Below, piece after piece: positions 24,442-36,060 of a DNA stretch of 64,000 bases (positions within the stretch are counted from its first letter, which is position 1; each line of letters starts with the position of its first letter). Source of the DNA: Parapristionchus giblindavisi. Its lineage: Eukaryota > Nematoda > Chromadorea > Rhabditida > Diplogasteridae. The stretch is taken from contig CALSFV010000008.1 of the NCBI GenBank assembly GCA_943737045.1, forward strand, positions 1,612,001-1,676,000. Reading direction: 5' to 3'. Under the pieces are notes generated by a model that saw nothing but the letters and a program-made list of their open reading frames with translations, was not told where the DNA came from and ran no database searches. The position numbers were made by a program, and so were the translations under genes.

Positions 24442-25314
24442 ATCATTTCGCACTCATTCATCAAAGAAAAATTTCCAAAATCTCTTCAACATTGATTTCC
24501 TGCATGATCCTCTGATCAAATATTATTGTACATGTACGAATTGCGTTTGAACATATGGATTTATTGTCTTCCTATTCAATCACATTTATTGAAGTCACTT
24601 CGAATCTTTGCTATATTTTAACAATCTTTGATCTTTGATCTATTGCTAATCAATACACGCCCTGGATTTAATAATAATAATAATAATATTTATCATTTCT
24701 TACAGAGAGGTAGGTTACTTATGGTGGGATAAAATAGAGAGATTTGAGCGTGAAATAAAATATGAAGAAATGCAGTATGCACTGTAATTACTTGATCACA
24801 GCGACATTTTTCGTACGAAAGAACAAAACATAATTGGGTTGGGTTGACTTACAATACTATTTTCGAAAGAATTCCATAAAGGTACAATACGATTACTAAT
24901 AAATGAGAGATAGTGAGAAGTGGATGATCGATACGTTCTAAGTTTCATATTATGGCCACGAGTACGGGTAATTGTGTTGGAAAAAAGAAACAATGAGCGA
25001 GGGTCTAAATCTACAAAATTGTGGATAATCTTATATGTAATGATGATGTCGTTCTCGTTTCGTCTGCATTCTAATGAGGGGAGGTTGAGCTTGAGTAGAC
25101 TGTTGAAATAGTGAGTTTGGTCCTGGTTATGATCAATTTAATTTCGAATGATCTTTCAGATGGTTGGCTTTCGAAGATGTTCTTGTTCTTGTTGTTTTAC
25201 ATAGATTGTGTTATGAATAGTTCAAATGAATGGATTCCCGAGGCCACAAAAGAGACCAAAGTCCACTTCGCGTAGGGGTACCACTTTACATGGATCCTCT
25301 CTTTCACTTACACA
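24442..25314. other. Non-coding stretch, nothing recognised
   Basis: Includes an (AAT)n run at about 24670-24690. The GA/TG-rich part at 24900-25110 looks compositionally like the untranslated end of a retroelement, but I cannot support that. Confidence 0.35.
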
Positions 25315-25354
25315 CCTCTCTCTCTCTTTCTTTCTCTCTCTCTCTCTCTCTCTC
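25315..25354. repeat. (CT)n microsatellite
   Basis: About 40 bp of nearly pure CT dinucleotides. Confidence 0.95.
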
Positions 25355-25561
25355 GCCATCGTACGTCATACTAATCATCAAACGGAATACTTTTGATAAT
25401 TCAACCCTTCAATTTGAGAAGGAATGTGAATGAACATATTATGATTTTAATATTTCAATGCAACCATTGGTGAAATCGAATATGAATTACTATGAAAAAG
25501 TTGTGTAAAACAGACAAAAAATGCTGTTTCACACTCCATCGCTGATTTCTTTGATATTTTA

Positions 25562-25655
25562 AATGCATACTCGAGCTAATTTGGACATTCTCTCTTGCTG
25601 ACCTAGACAACGAGAGAGTATGGCCAGTGCAAAAAGTTTCCAAATAGCCTTTAAT
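25562..25655. repeat. Snap-back element copy 8
   Basis: GCATACTCGAGCTAATTTGG on the left, CAACGAGAGAGTATGGCCAG and AAGTTTCCAAATAGC on the right. Confidence 0.75.
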
Positions 25656-25730
25656 CTATCATCAGAGGATCTCCCAAAAAATTTGTTTGTTCATCATTAA
25701 TCGCTCTCCGATGATTATTCTAGAATGAAT

Positions 25731-25802
25731 AAAGGTAAAAAGGTAAATGGGTACAACCCGTTATTCAAGGCACACGAAGTCCTGCGGGTGATCAATGGCC
25801 AG
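25731..25802. repeat. Dispersed repeat R2, copy 2
   Basis: Partner of 13653-13727 (TTATTCAAGGCACA, AAGTCCTGCGGGTGATCA). Confidence 0.65.
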
Positions 25803-25974
25803 TGATAACAAGAATGAATGGACAATGTTAAAATCTACAGTCCCATAGAGTATCACATATCGACTGTATATTCTTCGTTTGTGTGTGTTCGGTTCATATG
25901 ATTATGCACATATTTATATATTCCGCCGTCTCGACGAACAAAAAACGAGTGAGAAATATGAAGACAATGGTGTT

Positions 25975-26350
25975 AGGGAGACAGGGAAGCAGAAGGAGAG
26001 AGATGGAAAGGGAAAGGGAGGGAGAGAGGGAGAGGGAGGGAGGGAGAGGGAGAGATTGCGGAGGAGAGGGAGAGCGAGGGCCCTTTTCCTCTCACGGGCA
26101 ATACCATCAACATCGTACATTATCCTTCCTTCATCATATTACTCATCTTCTTATATGTAAAAGAGTCCTTTTTAAGAGTCTTTTCTCTTTTCTCTCTCTC
26201 TCGTTCTCTCGTTCTCTCATTCTTTTCTCTCGCTCTATCTCTTTCTTTCTATTTCTTCCTCTCTCTCTCTCTTTTTCTCCCTCTTCCTCTCTCTCTCTAT
26301 TTCTCTCTCTCTCTATCCCTCTCTCCCTCTCTTTCTCCCTCTCCCTCTCA
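25975..26350. repeat. Purine tract followed by pyrimidine tract
   Basis: 25975-26078 is GA-rich (GAGGGAGAGAGGGAGAGGG) and 26180-26350 is CT-rich. The order is the reverse of the pair at 17570-17850. Reading frames through them (Arg/Glu-rich or Ser/Leu-rich) are composition artefacts. Confidence 0.85.
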
Positions 26351-27175
26351 CCCTTCCATTAGGCCCTGCTCCTTTGATATTCTAATTCGCTTTCACCATT
26401 TGCTCAGAATACGGTAGCGCTTATTTTAATCTTCCTTCTCTCCGCTTTTCCCTTACCCTCATTTTTTCTCGTTCTGTCATTGGTAGGGGCGATATATGGG
26501 CTGCTTGTGTAACTACCGTTCTCGGTACCAGTGTAACATGGAATAATTAACTGTGTACCACAGTCAACTGTGTCTTCTACTGAAGGTGGCATTGGGCAGT
26601 GGTTCACTGTCTAGGACCTAATGGCCGAAGCAGTGAATCTCGCTACTAATAACTACTTTTGATTTACTAATACCCAATTCGATGAGTACATTTTCATGTC
26701 TATTATGATCTATTTATGTTTTAATTTCTTCAATCTCGGTCGACGAAAGAGTATTTCATAGGCTTTGGAATGATTCTGTATCGTTCGTTTCGTTTTCCAT
26801 TGATCACTTTCGTTTTGTCATACGAAAACTCAACAAGTTTGTAGTTATAAATATTAGTTGTTCTCTCGTATACTTGTCCAGTTTTTAAAAGAGAACTGAA
26901 CCGGGTTTTCGAAATCCCTGTATCACAATTTGAAAGTTGCTCAACGACAACGAATTTACTTACAATTCTCTCTCTATAGTTTAAACTTTCTCATTGTCAG
27001 TACCATTGTTTTGTAATCCAATACTGAACATGTCTGGCCTTATCGTTGCTCTATGTCTTGACCATTGTTTATTACCCTTTGCCGTTGCCGTCCGTTGCCG
27101 ACCGTTGCTCAGACCCTTTGCTTCCCGGAACTACAGTGCTATTGAAAATCTATCTGGCGCTATTTCAAGTAAAAC
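26351..27175. other. Non-coding stretch, nothing recognised
   Basis: No supported gene. The region around 27070-27110 has a short CCGTTGCCG direct repeat. Confidence 0.4.
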
Positions 27176-27245
27176 CGTTTCGAAACTCTGACCACGTTTT
27201 CTTTGTCTACGAAATGGCCGAAGGGGAGTTTCAAATTGAATTGGG
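27176..27245. repeat. Decayed snap-back copy 9 (partial)
   Basis: GAAACTCTGACCACG, TTTCTTTGTCTACGA and GGGGAGTTTCAAATTGA match the family core and right half. The left end is lost. Confidence 0.5.
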
Positions 27246-27565
27246 CGTATTCTTTTTAGAACGTCTCGGCGCAAAACAACTGTGAGTTTGTTATGGGCAA
27301 CTGTGTTCACATTTGTGGATGGTCGGGGATGATTCCCACGACCTAAACGCCCATCCATTATATTCCTGAGAAAAGTCGGAGCACTCGTGACTGTCGGACT
27401 ATATCAATAATATTTTTTTAATCAATAAGCCAATCCATCAATTTTTCTCTGTTGCATCAATATTTATGGGATATTGGCAAGCATCGGTTTTTTCACGTAA
27501 GAAAATATGTCTGAAGGCTCCTTTTGGATGTTCAAACTTCTTTTTTTTCATAAAAGAACTGAAAA

Positions 27566-27758
27566 TAGGACAGAGTATTTGACAATTTTGCGCAATTCTT
27601 GTCAAGCAAAAAAAGGCAGAATCATTCTTCCCTTTTTTGCGGTGTTCATCGCACACAAAAGACCGGGAAGAGAATAAAGTCGAGAAGAAAGGGAAGAATG
27701 ATTTTGCCATTTTTTTGCTTGACAAGAATTGCAGAAATTTTCAAATACGTTGTCCTAT
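27566..27758. repeat. Foldback element, 193 bp
   Basis: Left arm 27566-27645 (TAGGACAGAGTATTTG, GCAATTCTTGTCAAGC, GAATCATTCTTCCC) pairs with right arm ~27690-27758. The loop is about 45 bp. Confidence 0.85.
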
Positions 27759-28244
27759 ATTATGTGCCCCTAGTCGCGTACAATTAATAATAAACAGAAG
27801 GTTCTCTGTTTTTCTTTGCAAAGAAGGCACATTTTGCTCCGGAGATAACGTATGTTAGGGCTTCGGTACTTTTTATAAATTCGGTTTGTCCATCATTTAA
27901 GCATATCTCCGGCTCAGACACACTTAAAAAAACAGTATTCCGGAGCACGCAGTCATGCTAAATTAGGATTGAATTGATAACAAACTAAATTGTATTCTTG
28001 TGTTTTGCTCAAGCCACACGCAAGAAAATACAATTTTTTCTCAGATTGGGGTGAATAAAACAATTTATTTTTATATTTATGTCCATAATACCATTTAGTA
28101 GACAAATACTCAGAAAAGAAATTCATAGCAAATCCTTGTTGCAGTGGGGTGGAGATAGCAAAACTGTAGAAATTCGTGACCCACCACGAAAACCGAGGAA
28201 TTTCTTTAACCTGTAGATCTTTGATAGATGAGGACTGTATTCTA

Positions 28245-29514
28245 TTAGGTGAATTCATAAGTAACGCTCGTTTTTCGCTTTCCAAATAAATTGTCACAAA
28301 AACTTAACAAAGCATGGAGAATTCTGGAAATATTTTTCATTCGCATCGGTCACCTTCTACCTTCTACCCGGCAGTTTGTGGATCCCTTCGTGATAAAAGA
28401 ACTGGTGCAAATTCCGGAAATATGTGGCGAGTACGGTATGGATAGTGGTTCGGTCTTTGAAGCTTTGCCCTTTGAGGAAGTGATGGAGCACCGCGAAGCG
28501 ATGACAACCATAGTCGGCAAGGCCGGGTGAGTACGGAGAGTGGGGAAGTACAGTACAGTCATATCGCGTTAGCTCAGCCTGGGTCGTTCTTTTGGTATGA
28601 GGTCGAGCATTGTCATGTTGAAATTAGATCCGAGTGTCCTTCCCGCGTGATTGTTCGAGGTGGAGTCTTAGCTTCCGCAGCTGGAGAGTGTAGACATGTG
28701 TCGTGATAGTCGTACCCTCGGGGAGGAGTTCCCAGTACTCGACTCCCCGTACCGAATACCAGATGCACAACATCACTTTTTGATGCTGAAAATCGGGTTT
28801 GGGGGCATCTGCTCGCTATTCGCGCTCACCGAACCACAGTCTCCTTTGCTCTTTGTAATCGTAGGGCACCCACTTTTCATCACTGGTTATAACGTTGACC
28901 AGCCAAACACCCCGGCGACGTAGAGTTAGAAAAGTCTTTGCCATGTCCTGTCGGCGATCCTCGTCGTAGTCGGCTAGGACGTTGGGTAAACATCTTCCCT
29001 ATTTTCACTTATTTCCTAGAGTGTGAAGGCCATGTACCTCAGTGCTCTCGCTGACCCAAAGTGCCATTGCAATATCACCGGTATCGGGATACGGATCGGC
29101 CCTTTCCTCTTGGAGCAATCGATCGAGATCCACCTCCGGTAGGCGACTGGGTTGATCTTCATTTTCGAGGGAAAAGTCCTGTTTCTCGAATTTGAAGGCT
29201 CACTTTCTCACCGCTATTACGTGAGGCACATGTTAGGGGTACACTTCTGCTAGGCGATGTTGGAAGTCAGGGCGTCTCAAGCCCGAGGGGGAGAGGAATA
29301 AAACAACGTTGCGAATGTGAATTCCGTCGGGAGTGAAATTGTGCGGTTTTCTCGCCTGGAGGACACGCGGGAAATGAATCGAAAACAACCGCAGGATATT
29401 AGAGGGACACCCTATCTAGTGTATACAGCATGGATGCTGGCAATAATAACAGAGCAAGAACGAGGCGACTGAAGTTGGGACAACAAAACGAGCGTTACTT
29501 ATGAATTCACCTAA
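28245..29514 (-). mobile_element. mariner-family DNA transposon, 1270 bp, dead
   Basis: Both ends carry the same inverted terminal repeat, TTAGGTGAATTCATAAGTAA, continuing to CGCTCGTTTT. A TA dinucleotide flanks each side (28243-28244, 29515-29516), the standard Tc1/mariner target duplication. The size is normal for a mariner. The minus strand carries a broken transposase. Confidence 0.93.
28300..29190 (-). pseudogene. mariner transposase pseudogene
   Basis: Reading the minus strand from high to low coordinates, the pieces of a mariner transposase appear in order: DFSLENEDQPSRLPEVD (HTH-domain linker), ALWVSESTEVHGLHTLG (second HTH), YDEDRRQDM, the first catalytic aspartate in TSDEKW (28870-28881), QHQKVMLCIWYSVRG, and the second catalytic aspartate in QHDNARPHT (near 28600-28617). 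After these comes a degenerate YSPGLADYG where the family has YSPDLAPxDYH. In-frame stops occur just before the second aspartate and after WFGERE, and at least one frame change is needed. The protein cannot be made in functional form. Family membership is secure; age and subfamily cannot be judged from here. Confidence 0.9.
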
Positions 29515-29516
29515 TA

Positions 29517-29859
29517 TATCTGTTTTCAGTTGAATACCCTGGTGACTAAAGGTCTCCAATTCATCTTTGATTGCACTAACATAGGACATGCAGACAGTTA
29601 TGGAAAAAGCATAAAAATATAAAAATAGTTTATCGACTACTACAAATTTCAAATGGCACATTATGCGAAGTCTAGACTTCTTGCTTTATATTGTTCTAGA
29701 TATTAAGAAATAACGAAAATATAAGACAAAAACACGGATATAAATCAAAAACACGGGTATAAATCTATATGTTGTTGTTATATTAGTAGAGGACATTTGC
29801 AAAAAAAATGTACTCCGGTGATTTTTAAACTTAAATCGACTATTTTATTAACATCCAAA
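29517..29859. other. Non-coding stretch, nothing recognised
   Basis: AT-rich sequence following the mariner element. Confidence 0.4.
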
Positions 29860-29975
29860 CAAAAGTTGGATAATTTATCAACCATAAACTAAAACTTTTA
29901 GTTTATGGTAGATAAATTATGTCTCTGTGTGATATAGCTAAGTTTCCGTTTTCGCTAATAAAGTAGCCGACCCAA
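29860..29975. repeat. Hairpin element family H2, copy 1
   Basis: Stem GATAATTTATCAACCATAAA / TTTATGGTAGATAAATTATG (29868-29920), followed by TTTCCGTTTTCGCTAATAAA and GTAGCCGACCC. The tail matches 32680-32712. Confidence 0.65.
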
Positions 29976-30303
29976 AAACAGGATTTAATTATACAATTGA
30001 TATCGCGCGTATTGCGTTGGCGACATAAATATGCTTCTTAGAATGTAAACTTGTCCATAGTTTCAATGCTGCGCGATATAGTCTAGACTGATGATATGAA
30101 TCCAACCCAGTGCGATCCAAAACAGTTCTTGTTCGTTTAGTTTATTAAAGAGTAATGAAAAGAAAAGAAAAAACCAAGAAAACTCTCCTTGTTCAACTCA
30201 CTCTCTCGTCTGTTTTTCGTATCTTTTCATCACTTGAACACCACACAAGAGTAGATGTAATAGACTAGGGCATCGTTGATGTATCGAATCTTTCCCAGTC
30301 TAT

Positions 30304-30334
30304 TCTTCTTCTTCTTCTTCTTCTTCTTCTTCTT
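30304..30334. repeat. (CTT)n microsatellite
   Basis: About 10 trinucleotide units. Confidence 0.95.
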
Positions 30335-30429
30335 TCCCGTGAAACATTTCTTCCTACACAACAAGTCTGGAGATAGAGAGGGAGATAGATGAATAAAGAA
30401 TGGATTCGCCATTCTTCTTCTTCACAACC

Positions 30430-30665
30430 ATTCCTGTCCCTATCTCTAAGTATATCTATCTATTTCTCTATCGTTCTCTACATCAATCTGTATCTAGTAA
30501 TATCTCTCGATCTCTAACTCTCTCCCTTTACATCTCTCTTTACTCTTCTTTCTCTTTATCTCTCTCCCCATACAATCTCTATCTATTTCTCTCTCTCTAT
30601 CTCTCCGTATTCCCCTATCTCTCTCTCCCTCTCCCTCTTTCAACCTCTCAGCTTCCTCTACCTCT
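30430..30665. repeat. Pyrimidine-rich tract (imperfect CT/CTAT repeats)
   Basis: Long low-complexity CT tract (for example ATCTCTCTCCC, TTTCTCTCTCTCTATCTC). The Ser/Leu-rich frame through it is not a gene. Confidence 0.8.
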
Positions 30666-31935
30666 GAATCTCTATGCATTGTCTGTATCCGGGTGTGGAT
30701 AAAATATTCAGAATCATTGTTCATTAATCCCCTCGTGTATCATATTTCGTGTGTAGTATAGATAGTGATATTGTTATGCCGTTCTTTCTTTTCATTAAAA
30801 ATAATATACTTTTTGTGTTGCAAAAAAAAGATAGAGTGAAGTTGCTTTTTTCAGAATTATAGTGTATTGAGTGAAATTATTTTTAATGATATGTTTTCAT
30901 CCAGTAACCATGATGAAATGTAAGGTCTTTGTAAGGCAACTTCTATGTATAGATTGATGCCGATGTCTGAATATTCCTTGTATCGTAAAAATTTTAAACT
31001 ATTTCGAAAATACTGTACTGTAAGCATAACTTCTTCCATGTAGTCACCACTAATTTTTCATACAATATTTTAAAAAGTTTTAACTTCCTATCTTTATTTT
31101 ATTTTTTTTTCGTGCAGTAACGGCCATCTAATTTTTTTCTGGTTATGATCAGATTATTCTCGGTGAACCTTATCTGGCTTCCTCGTCCCCGCATAGCACC
31201 CGAAAGTAGTGTTTCGACGGATATATATGAGCATATATGAGCATATTATATGTGTCCTCACTATAAACATAGTCACTTGTTTAGTCTGGTGTAGTCCTGA
31301 GGTAACGTGACCACCGAAAAGGAATTTCTCAGACATACACATTGCCATTTCATTTCGTATGGCATTTCTTTGTTATTTGACGACGAAAGTGTTAGTGTTA
31401 GAAAAAGGACAAAGGGCATAATAAAGGCAGTAAAGAATCCGTTGAAAAAACATTTCCTTTAGAGAAGCGGAATATTTAAATTAAGAAATCTAAGTTTGCA
31501 TGAACGTTGTAAATAATACTAGATAATATATATATATATATATATTAAATTAGTATTTGTGCCAAACAGTGTTTCGGCCGCTACGTCTAGTCTGTACTAT
31601 ATGAAGAGCTCGTAGACTACGTTTATCCTCACTACAATGCTCTCGGAGTTTCGTAAGTGAATTTTGAATGATGCGCACCCACTTCTATTGTCAAGTGCCT
31701 ATGCACCGAAATTGGCCACTTAGAGGCCCGCAAACTTTCTCAAAGACCCATTTTAGGATTACCGCTAACCTACCCTTTTTAGGACAAACCTTTTTCATAA
31801 CTTTTACTTCCCTTTTTGTTTTTTTTCTACAAGAGAGCATTTTGTTCAAGATCTAATACGACTCTCACAATGGTTCAACGTAAATATAATATTCTCTAAA
31901 ATCGGCTTTCACATTTGCATAACTTTAAAGAGAGC
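30666..31935. other. Non-coding stretch, nothing recognised
   Basis: Includes an (AT)n run at about 31521-31545. No supported gene. Confidence 0.4.
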
Positions 31936-32055
31936 TTAAAGGGGCTGAAACCTTTGTCAACGGTCTCTTCAGCGGTCCACACTCTCTCGTTGTTAGAGAA
32001 CAGAGAAATAGTGTGCACAATGAAGAGACAATTGAGAGAGGTTACACTCCTTAAA
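31936..32055. repeat. TTTAAAGG hairpin element, copy 1
   Basis: AAAGGGGCTGAAACCTTTGT at the left and GAGAGAGGTTACACTCCTT at the right align with 56571-56694. The central CACTCTCTCGTTG...GAGAACAGAGAAATA is shared. The halves are partly complementary. Confidence 0.75.
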
Positions 32056-32599
32056 AAAAAAGCTAATTTGTGTTTCGTAGATACCATGAAATTATCATGA
32101 AATGAGTTGATCTCGATAAATTTTTACGCATGGTGTTTGGGGCTTTTTCCTTCATTTGAAGCTACAATTCTGTTCGATATATGTAGCCTGAAATCAGTTG
32201 CAAACATTTTTTGGCATACCCTAACGTGCAAATCGGTTCATTTCAAATTAACAAAGCCCTGATGTGTTGATATTTTGATTTCTACTATTCATGGGTCTAT
32301 ATCCGGCGCATTTGCCCTTATTCAGAGTTACTTTACTCAGAGTTCATTCCAATCCAATCAAATGCTATATGTGTGCGTGGTACACCTTCACAAGGAAATG
32401 TTTTCCATGAAAGGGATCGGTGATTTCTCCCGTGATTCTAAGTACGTGCGAAACTGCTACATTCCACTGAATCATTTGATATTACCTGCTAAACTGCCAT
32501 AAGGATTCTTATTTGATTCTTGCTATATGGACTTTTGATTTAACTATATAACGCGCATAATTGAAAAGTTCTTACTTTGTAAATATAATTTGTTTACGC

Positions 32600-32720
32600 T
32601 CTAATTTCCCGAATGGAACCGAACAATATCCAATTTATTACATTGATCCTTATTAAAAATCAATGTGATAAATTAGATATTGTTTCGTTTCGCTAATAAA
32701 ATAACCACCATAAAAACCGG
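32600..32720. repeat. Hairpin element family H2, copy 2
   Basis: Stem AATATCCAATTTATTACATT / AATGTGATAAATTAGATATT, then GTTTCGCTAATAAAATAACC. The tail matches the element at 29860. Confidence 0.6.
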
Positions 32721-32919
32721 AGAAAGTTGAACGTTTCACCGTACGCTTTTACGAAAAAATATCGTCATTAAATAGTAATAATATTTTTGCTTCTACAGCA
32801 CAGCCCGGTCGTGTGTTGTACACATGCTCTGCTGCTCTCCGCTGCGGGGCGCATTTGGACGCATCATTTATTTCCTTTGCGTATGAATGTTTTTGAATTC
32901 TCAAAGTCTTAATCATGAG

Positions 32920-33238
32920 TTTCCGTGATAAAAAGTTCTTTTAATGACTAAAGAAACCGAAATAAAATTTTTATTAATGAGAAAAAAACAATTAAAAGGC
33001 AAATCACACTGGTCTGAAAATGATGGGTACTGTAAATTTTAAATTAGGTCTTACGGCGATCGTGCGATCGATAGGCAAATAATACAGTATACCTTTCCAG
33101 TAAATTAATAGTGATCATTTTCGGACCAGTGTGATTTGCCTTTTTTTTTTAATTGCTTTTTTTTTAATTGCTTTTTCTCATTAATGAAAATTTTGTTTCG
33201 GTTTCTTTAGTCATTAAAAGAACTTTTTATCACGGAAA
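32920..33238. repeat. Foldback element, 319 bp, arms >100 bp
   Basis: Left arm starts TTTCCGTGATAAAAAGTTCT and continues through ATGACTAAAGAAACCGAAA to GGCAAATCACACTGG. The right arm is the complement and ends CTTTTTATCACGGAAA. The right arm has a duplicated poly-T/AATTGC segment. The loop of about 85 bp contains GGCGATCGTGCGATCG. Confidence 0.9.
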
Positions 33239-34668
33239 AAAATATGAAAACGATAGATGGAAACATGCAACTTAAAGAAAAAGAATCATTGTGGGGAATG
33301 CCGAGACCATATCAATCTTCATTCACGAAAACTGAAATTATTTCAGTTTTTCGAATGAGAGATCGATATTTTCAGGAGATCGACAGAAAGAACGCTTCCA
33401 TTTTTCCATTAGTGCACAGATTTCGTGTCGAAGAAATAATGGTTCCCGATACTTCCCGAGGATATTGAGTGGTGAATGTTGGGGAAGAATTGTTGTCTAC
33501 AGTAAAGACTTCTGCATTTGCAACAAGGTTTGTTTTGCCTAAGTCATCCATAATGAGATGGTTTGCTTTAAGACCCTTCTCTTTGTTCGAAAAGTGTTTC
33601 ATATATCGAAAGAACTTATTGCTATTTTCACTATCTACTATTCTACTCTCTATAGATTTCTGATATCTATGGAATGGGTCCGTGATGGATTTTGAGTTAA
33701 CGCCTTATACTAACAGAAACACTTAATCAAACTCGATTAAATACATGTGAAAGACAGTGATGTGACCCAATATTTGAGATGAGCCCGAACTTTTATGTCA
33801 TACCTTCATCTTTTGGGTTTTGATTTGTTCGAGTCGTTTGAACTCTCCCTGGAGACTATTATAACAACTTGCAAGCATGTGGGTGCATCGTCTCAACTTC
33901 TTTAAATAATTTGTCATTTTATGACTAATGCTAACCAAAATAGCCAATATTTTTTTTTGTATTTAGGTTTGCTAATAATATAATCCATGTCAATCAATAG
34001 TTTCTATAGGAAAAGCTAGATGTTCATATATCTAGCGTATTTTCTCATCGAAAAATCCTATCGTGTATGCTGTCTAATTTTCCTTGTACGTTAGGCCTGT
34101 ATTGGAGTACGCGTGCAAAATGTAGTCCCCACGAAACAATATATTATAGAAATCCAAATAGTACTAACTTGCACTATCCATGGTTCGCAACGTCACTTCT
34201 GTAATAATAATATGTGCGCGAGCTACACGAGGCAGGTTTGAACGGTCGGCGGTGAGAAAGGGGCGTGGCGTCGAAAACCACGGGCCCGCAACGCGCAACC
34301 CGAATAGCCAACTCTAATACATAGTGCATGAAATTAGTATAGATGATCTCTTTTCTTTTATCATCATCCTCTAGAAATTCCCGTAGACACAATTACACTA
34401 TTCGTAAGCACCCTTGCAAATCCTTTCGTTTTTTTCTCATTTCTTTTCCAATTACATCGTAAATGCTTGGAACTCTCTCTCTAATATCTTGAGTATATGA
34501 TCTAATCCTAAATAATTTAGTAATTCAATTATAACAATTAAATCTATTCTTCTTAAAATGATTTTTCGATGTGCTTTTATTATGCTATACTAGGATAATT
34601 GTCTGTCGTGCCATTATCCGATACTTTTAATTACCCGCGAAAGCACATACCCAATGTGTTATTAAAAG
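33239..34668. other. Non-coding stretch, nothing recognised
   Basis: Short frames at 33244-33468 and 33469-33663 lie directly after the foldback element and show no family resemblance. Confidence 0.4.
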
Positions 34669-34756
34669 CACACTCGAGTTAATTTGAAACTCTCTCTCGC
34701 AGAAAAAGAAAGCGAGAGAGCATTGCCAGATAAGAGGGCGTCAAATTAGATCCGGA
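34669..34756. repeat. Snap-back element copy 10, well preserved
   Basis: GCACACTCGAGTTAATTTGA on the left; AAGCGAGAGAGCATTGCCAG and GTCAAATTAGATCC on the right. Confidence 0.8.
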
Positions 34757-35659
34757 TTTTTCCAGAAACTACTAGTATTCTTTATTGTATGCTCATTTAT
34801 AATTTTGCATTATATTTTTCATTCTTTGAATCTCTCTACCTCTCAATCTCATTCTTTTCGTTCTTTATTTCTCTTACTCTCCTCATTTTCCCTCTACCTC
34901 TACCTCTCCCTCTCCATTTCTCGCAACTCTCCAACTCTGAATGTCTCTTATTTCCCGCATACATTCGGGTCCCCGCTCAACCATTCTTCGTTGTGCTGAT
35001 GTTTATACTTTAATATTTTACAATTAGTTAAATTAGCCAATACTCAGTTGCTAAAATAAATTTTTTTTTGAAGTCCAATTATACAATTTCAGACAATTTT
35101 TTCCCATTTTTTCTTTTCTTTTCGCAACTTTTCTGTAATGGTTCAAACTTTTGAAAAGAAATTCCTTTTGCTTCCATTAAGCGTTCCCGAATATTTTATG
35201 CTACGAAAAATACAAGTAACATGTACCAAACTATTGGTGCCAGATTCTAATCAATAATTCATTGATGTTATGTGCATGGTTATTATTGCAGACTGTGTTG
35301 TTTGGTTGATTATTGACCACCACATAATAAGATATTCTACTCTGGATGTCCGAATGGTATTTGTCTCGTCCCAAATTGAATCATCCTTGGGCGGGCTGAC
35401 ATGATTAAAAGACAGAAAGATGATTTAATTTTTGAACTGTATTAGGATGCAATAATAATCGAATAATTTTGTGGTATACACGTGGATATATTGAAAATCG
35501 TACATTTTCAGCAGACCGGTTTAAAATGCATGACCAAAATGTATACTCTATCATGCACTTTTAAATGCATATCAGCGCCTAGCGAATAAAAGAAACTCTG
35601 CTACGCTGGGGGGGGGGGGAGTAGAGTTCTTCACTCTTTTAACCGTTCATCTCTTAGAA
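34757..35659. other. Non-coding stretch with a CT-rich tract and a poly-G run
   Basis: CT-rich sequence at 34835-34925 includes CCTCTACCTCTACCTC, the same hexamer as the large array. A run of 12 G is at 35608-35619. No gene supported. Confidence 0.45.
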
Positions 35660-36060
35660 ACATATATATCGCCCACCATTCAAGAGAACGACTGAACTTG
35701 ATGATAAAGGCAGATGAAACGCACGACGAATGACTGGGTGAGAGCACGGACCGGGCTGACGGACTTCGTCCAGTGCTACAGATTGAGACGGTGGCGATGG
35801 GCTGCCCGCTTATCTTCACTTGATCCTGACAGATGGTCGAGAAGAGTGTTGGAATGGCACCCACAAGGGCCAAAGCGATCAAGAGGAAGACCCGAATTGA
35901 GATGGAAGGATGAATTTGTGAAGATAGTCGGGCCAGGCTTTATGAACGTTGCCAGAAACACGGATCAATGGAACCATATCATGTCACTACAGATCCGGTG
36001 ACCCACCGCTTAGTTGATCTCGATTAAGTGTTTAAATGTAAAATGTAAATAAAACGCACG
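35660..36060 (+). mobile_element. 3' end fragment of an RTE-like LINE
   Basis: The + strand frame 35714-36001 ends a protein with DWVRARTGLTDFV, WRWAARLSS, DRWSRRVLEWHP and KRSRGRPELRWKDEF, then MNVARNTDQW. This is the characteristic C-terminal tail of RTE-type non-LTR retrotransposon polyproteins (ARTG...WRWAGH...RGRPxxRWxD). Upstream, RERLNLMIKA is visible in another frame with stops, so at least one frameshift breaks the copy. The reverse transcriptase and endonuclease domains are absent, so this is a 5'-truncated insertion. The sequence after the stop (AAATGTAAAATGTAAATAAA, ~36034-36053) resembles the short A/T-rich tail of such elements. Confidence 0.82.

Noticed and set aside
25879..26362. 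Arg/Glu-rich and Ser/Leu-rich frames of up to 159 codons
   Set aside because: Composition artefacts of the GA and CT tracts.
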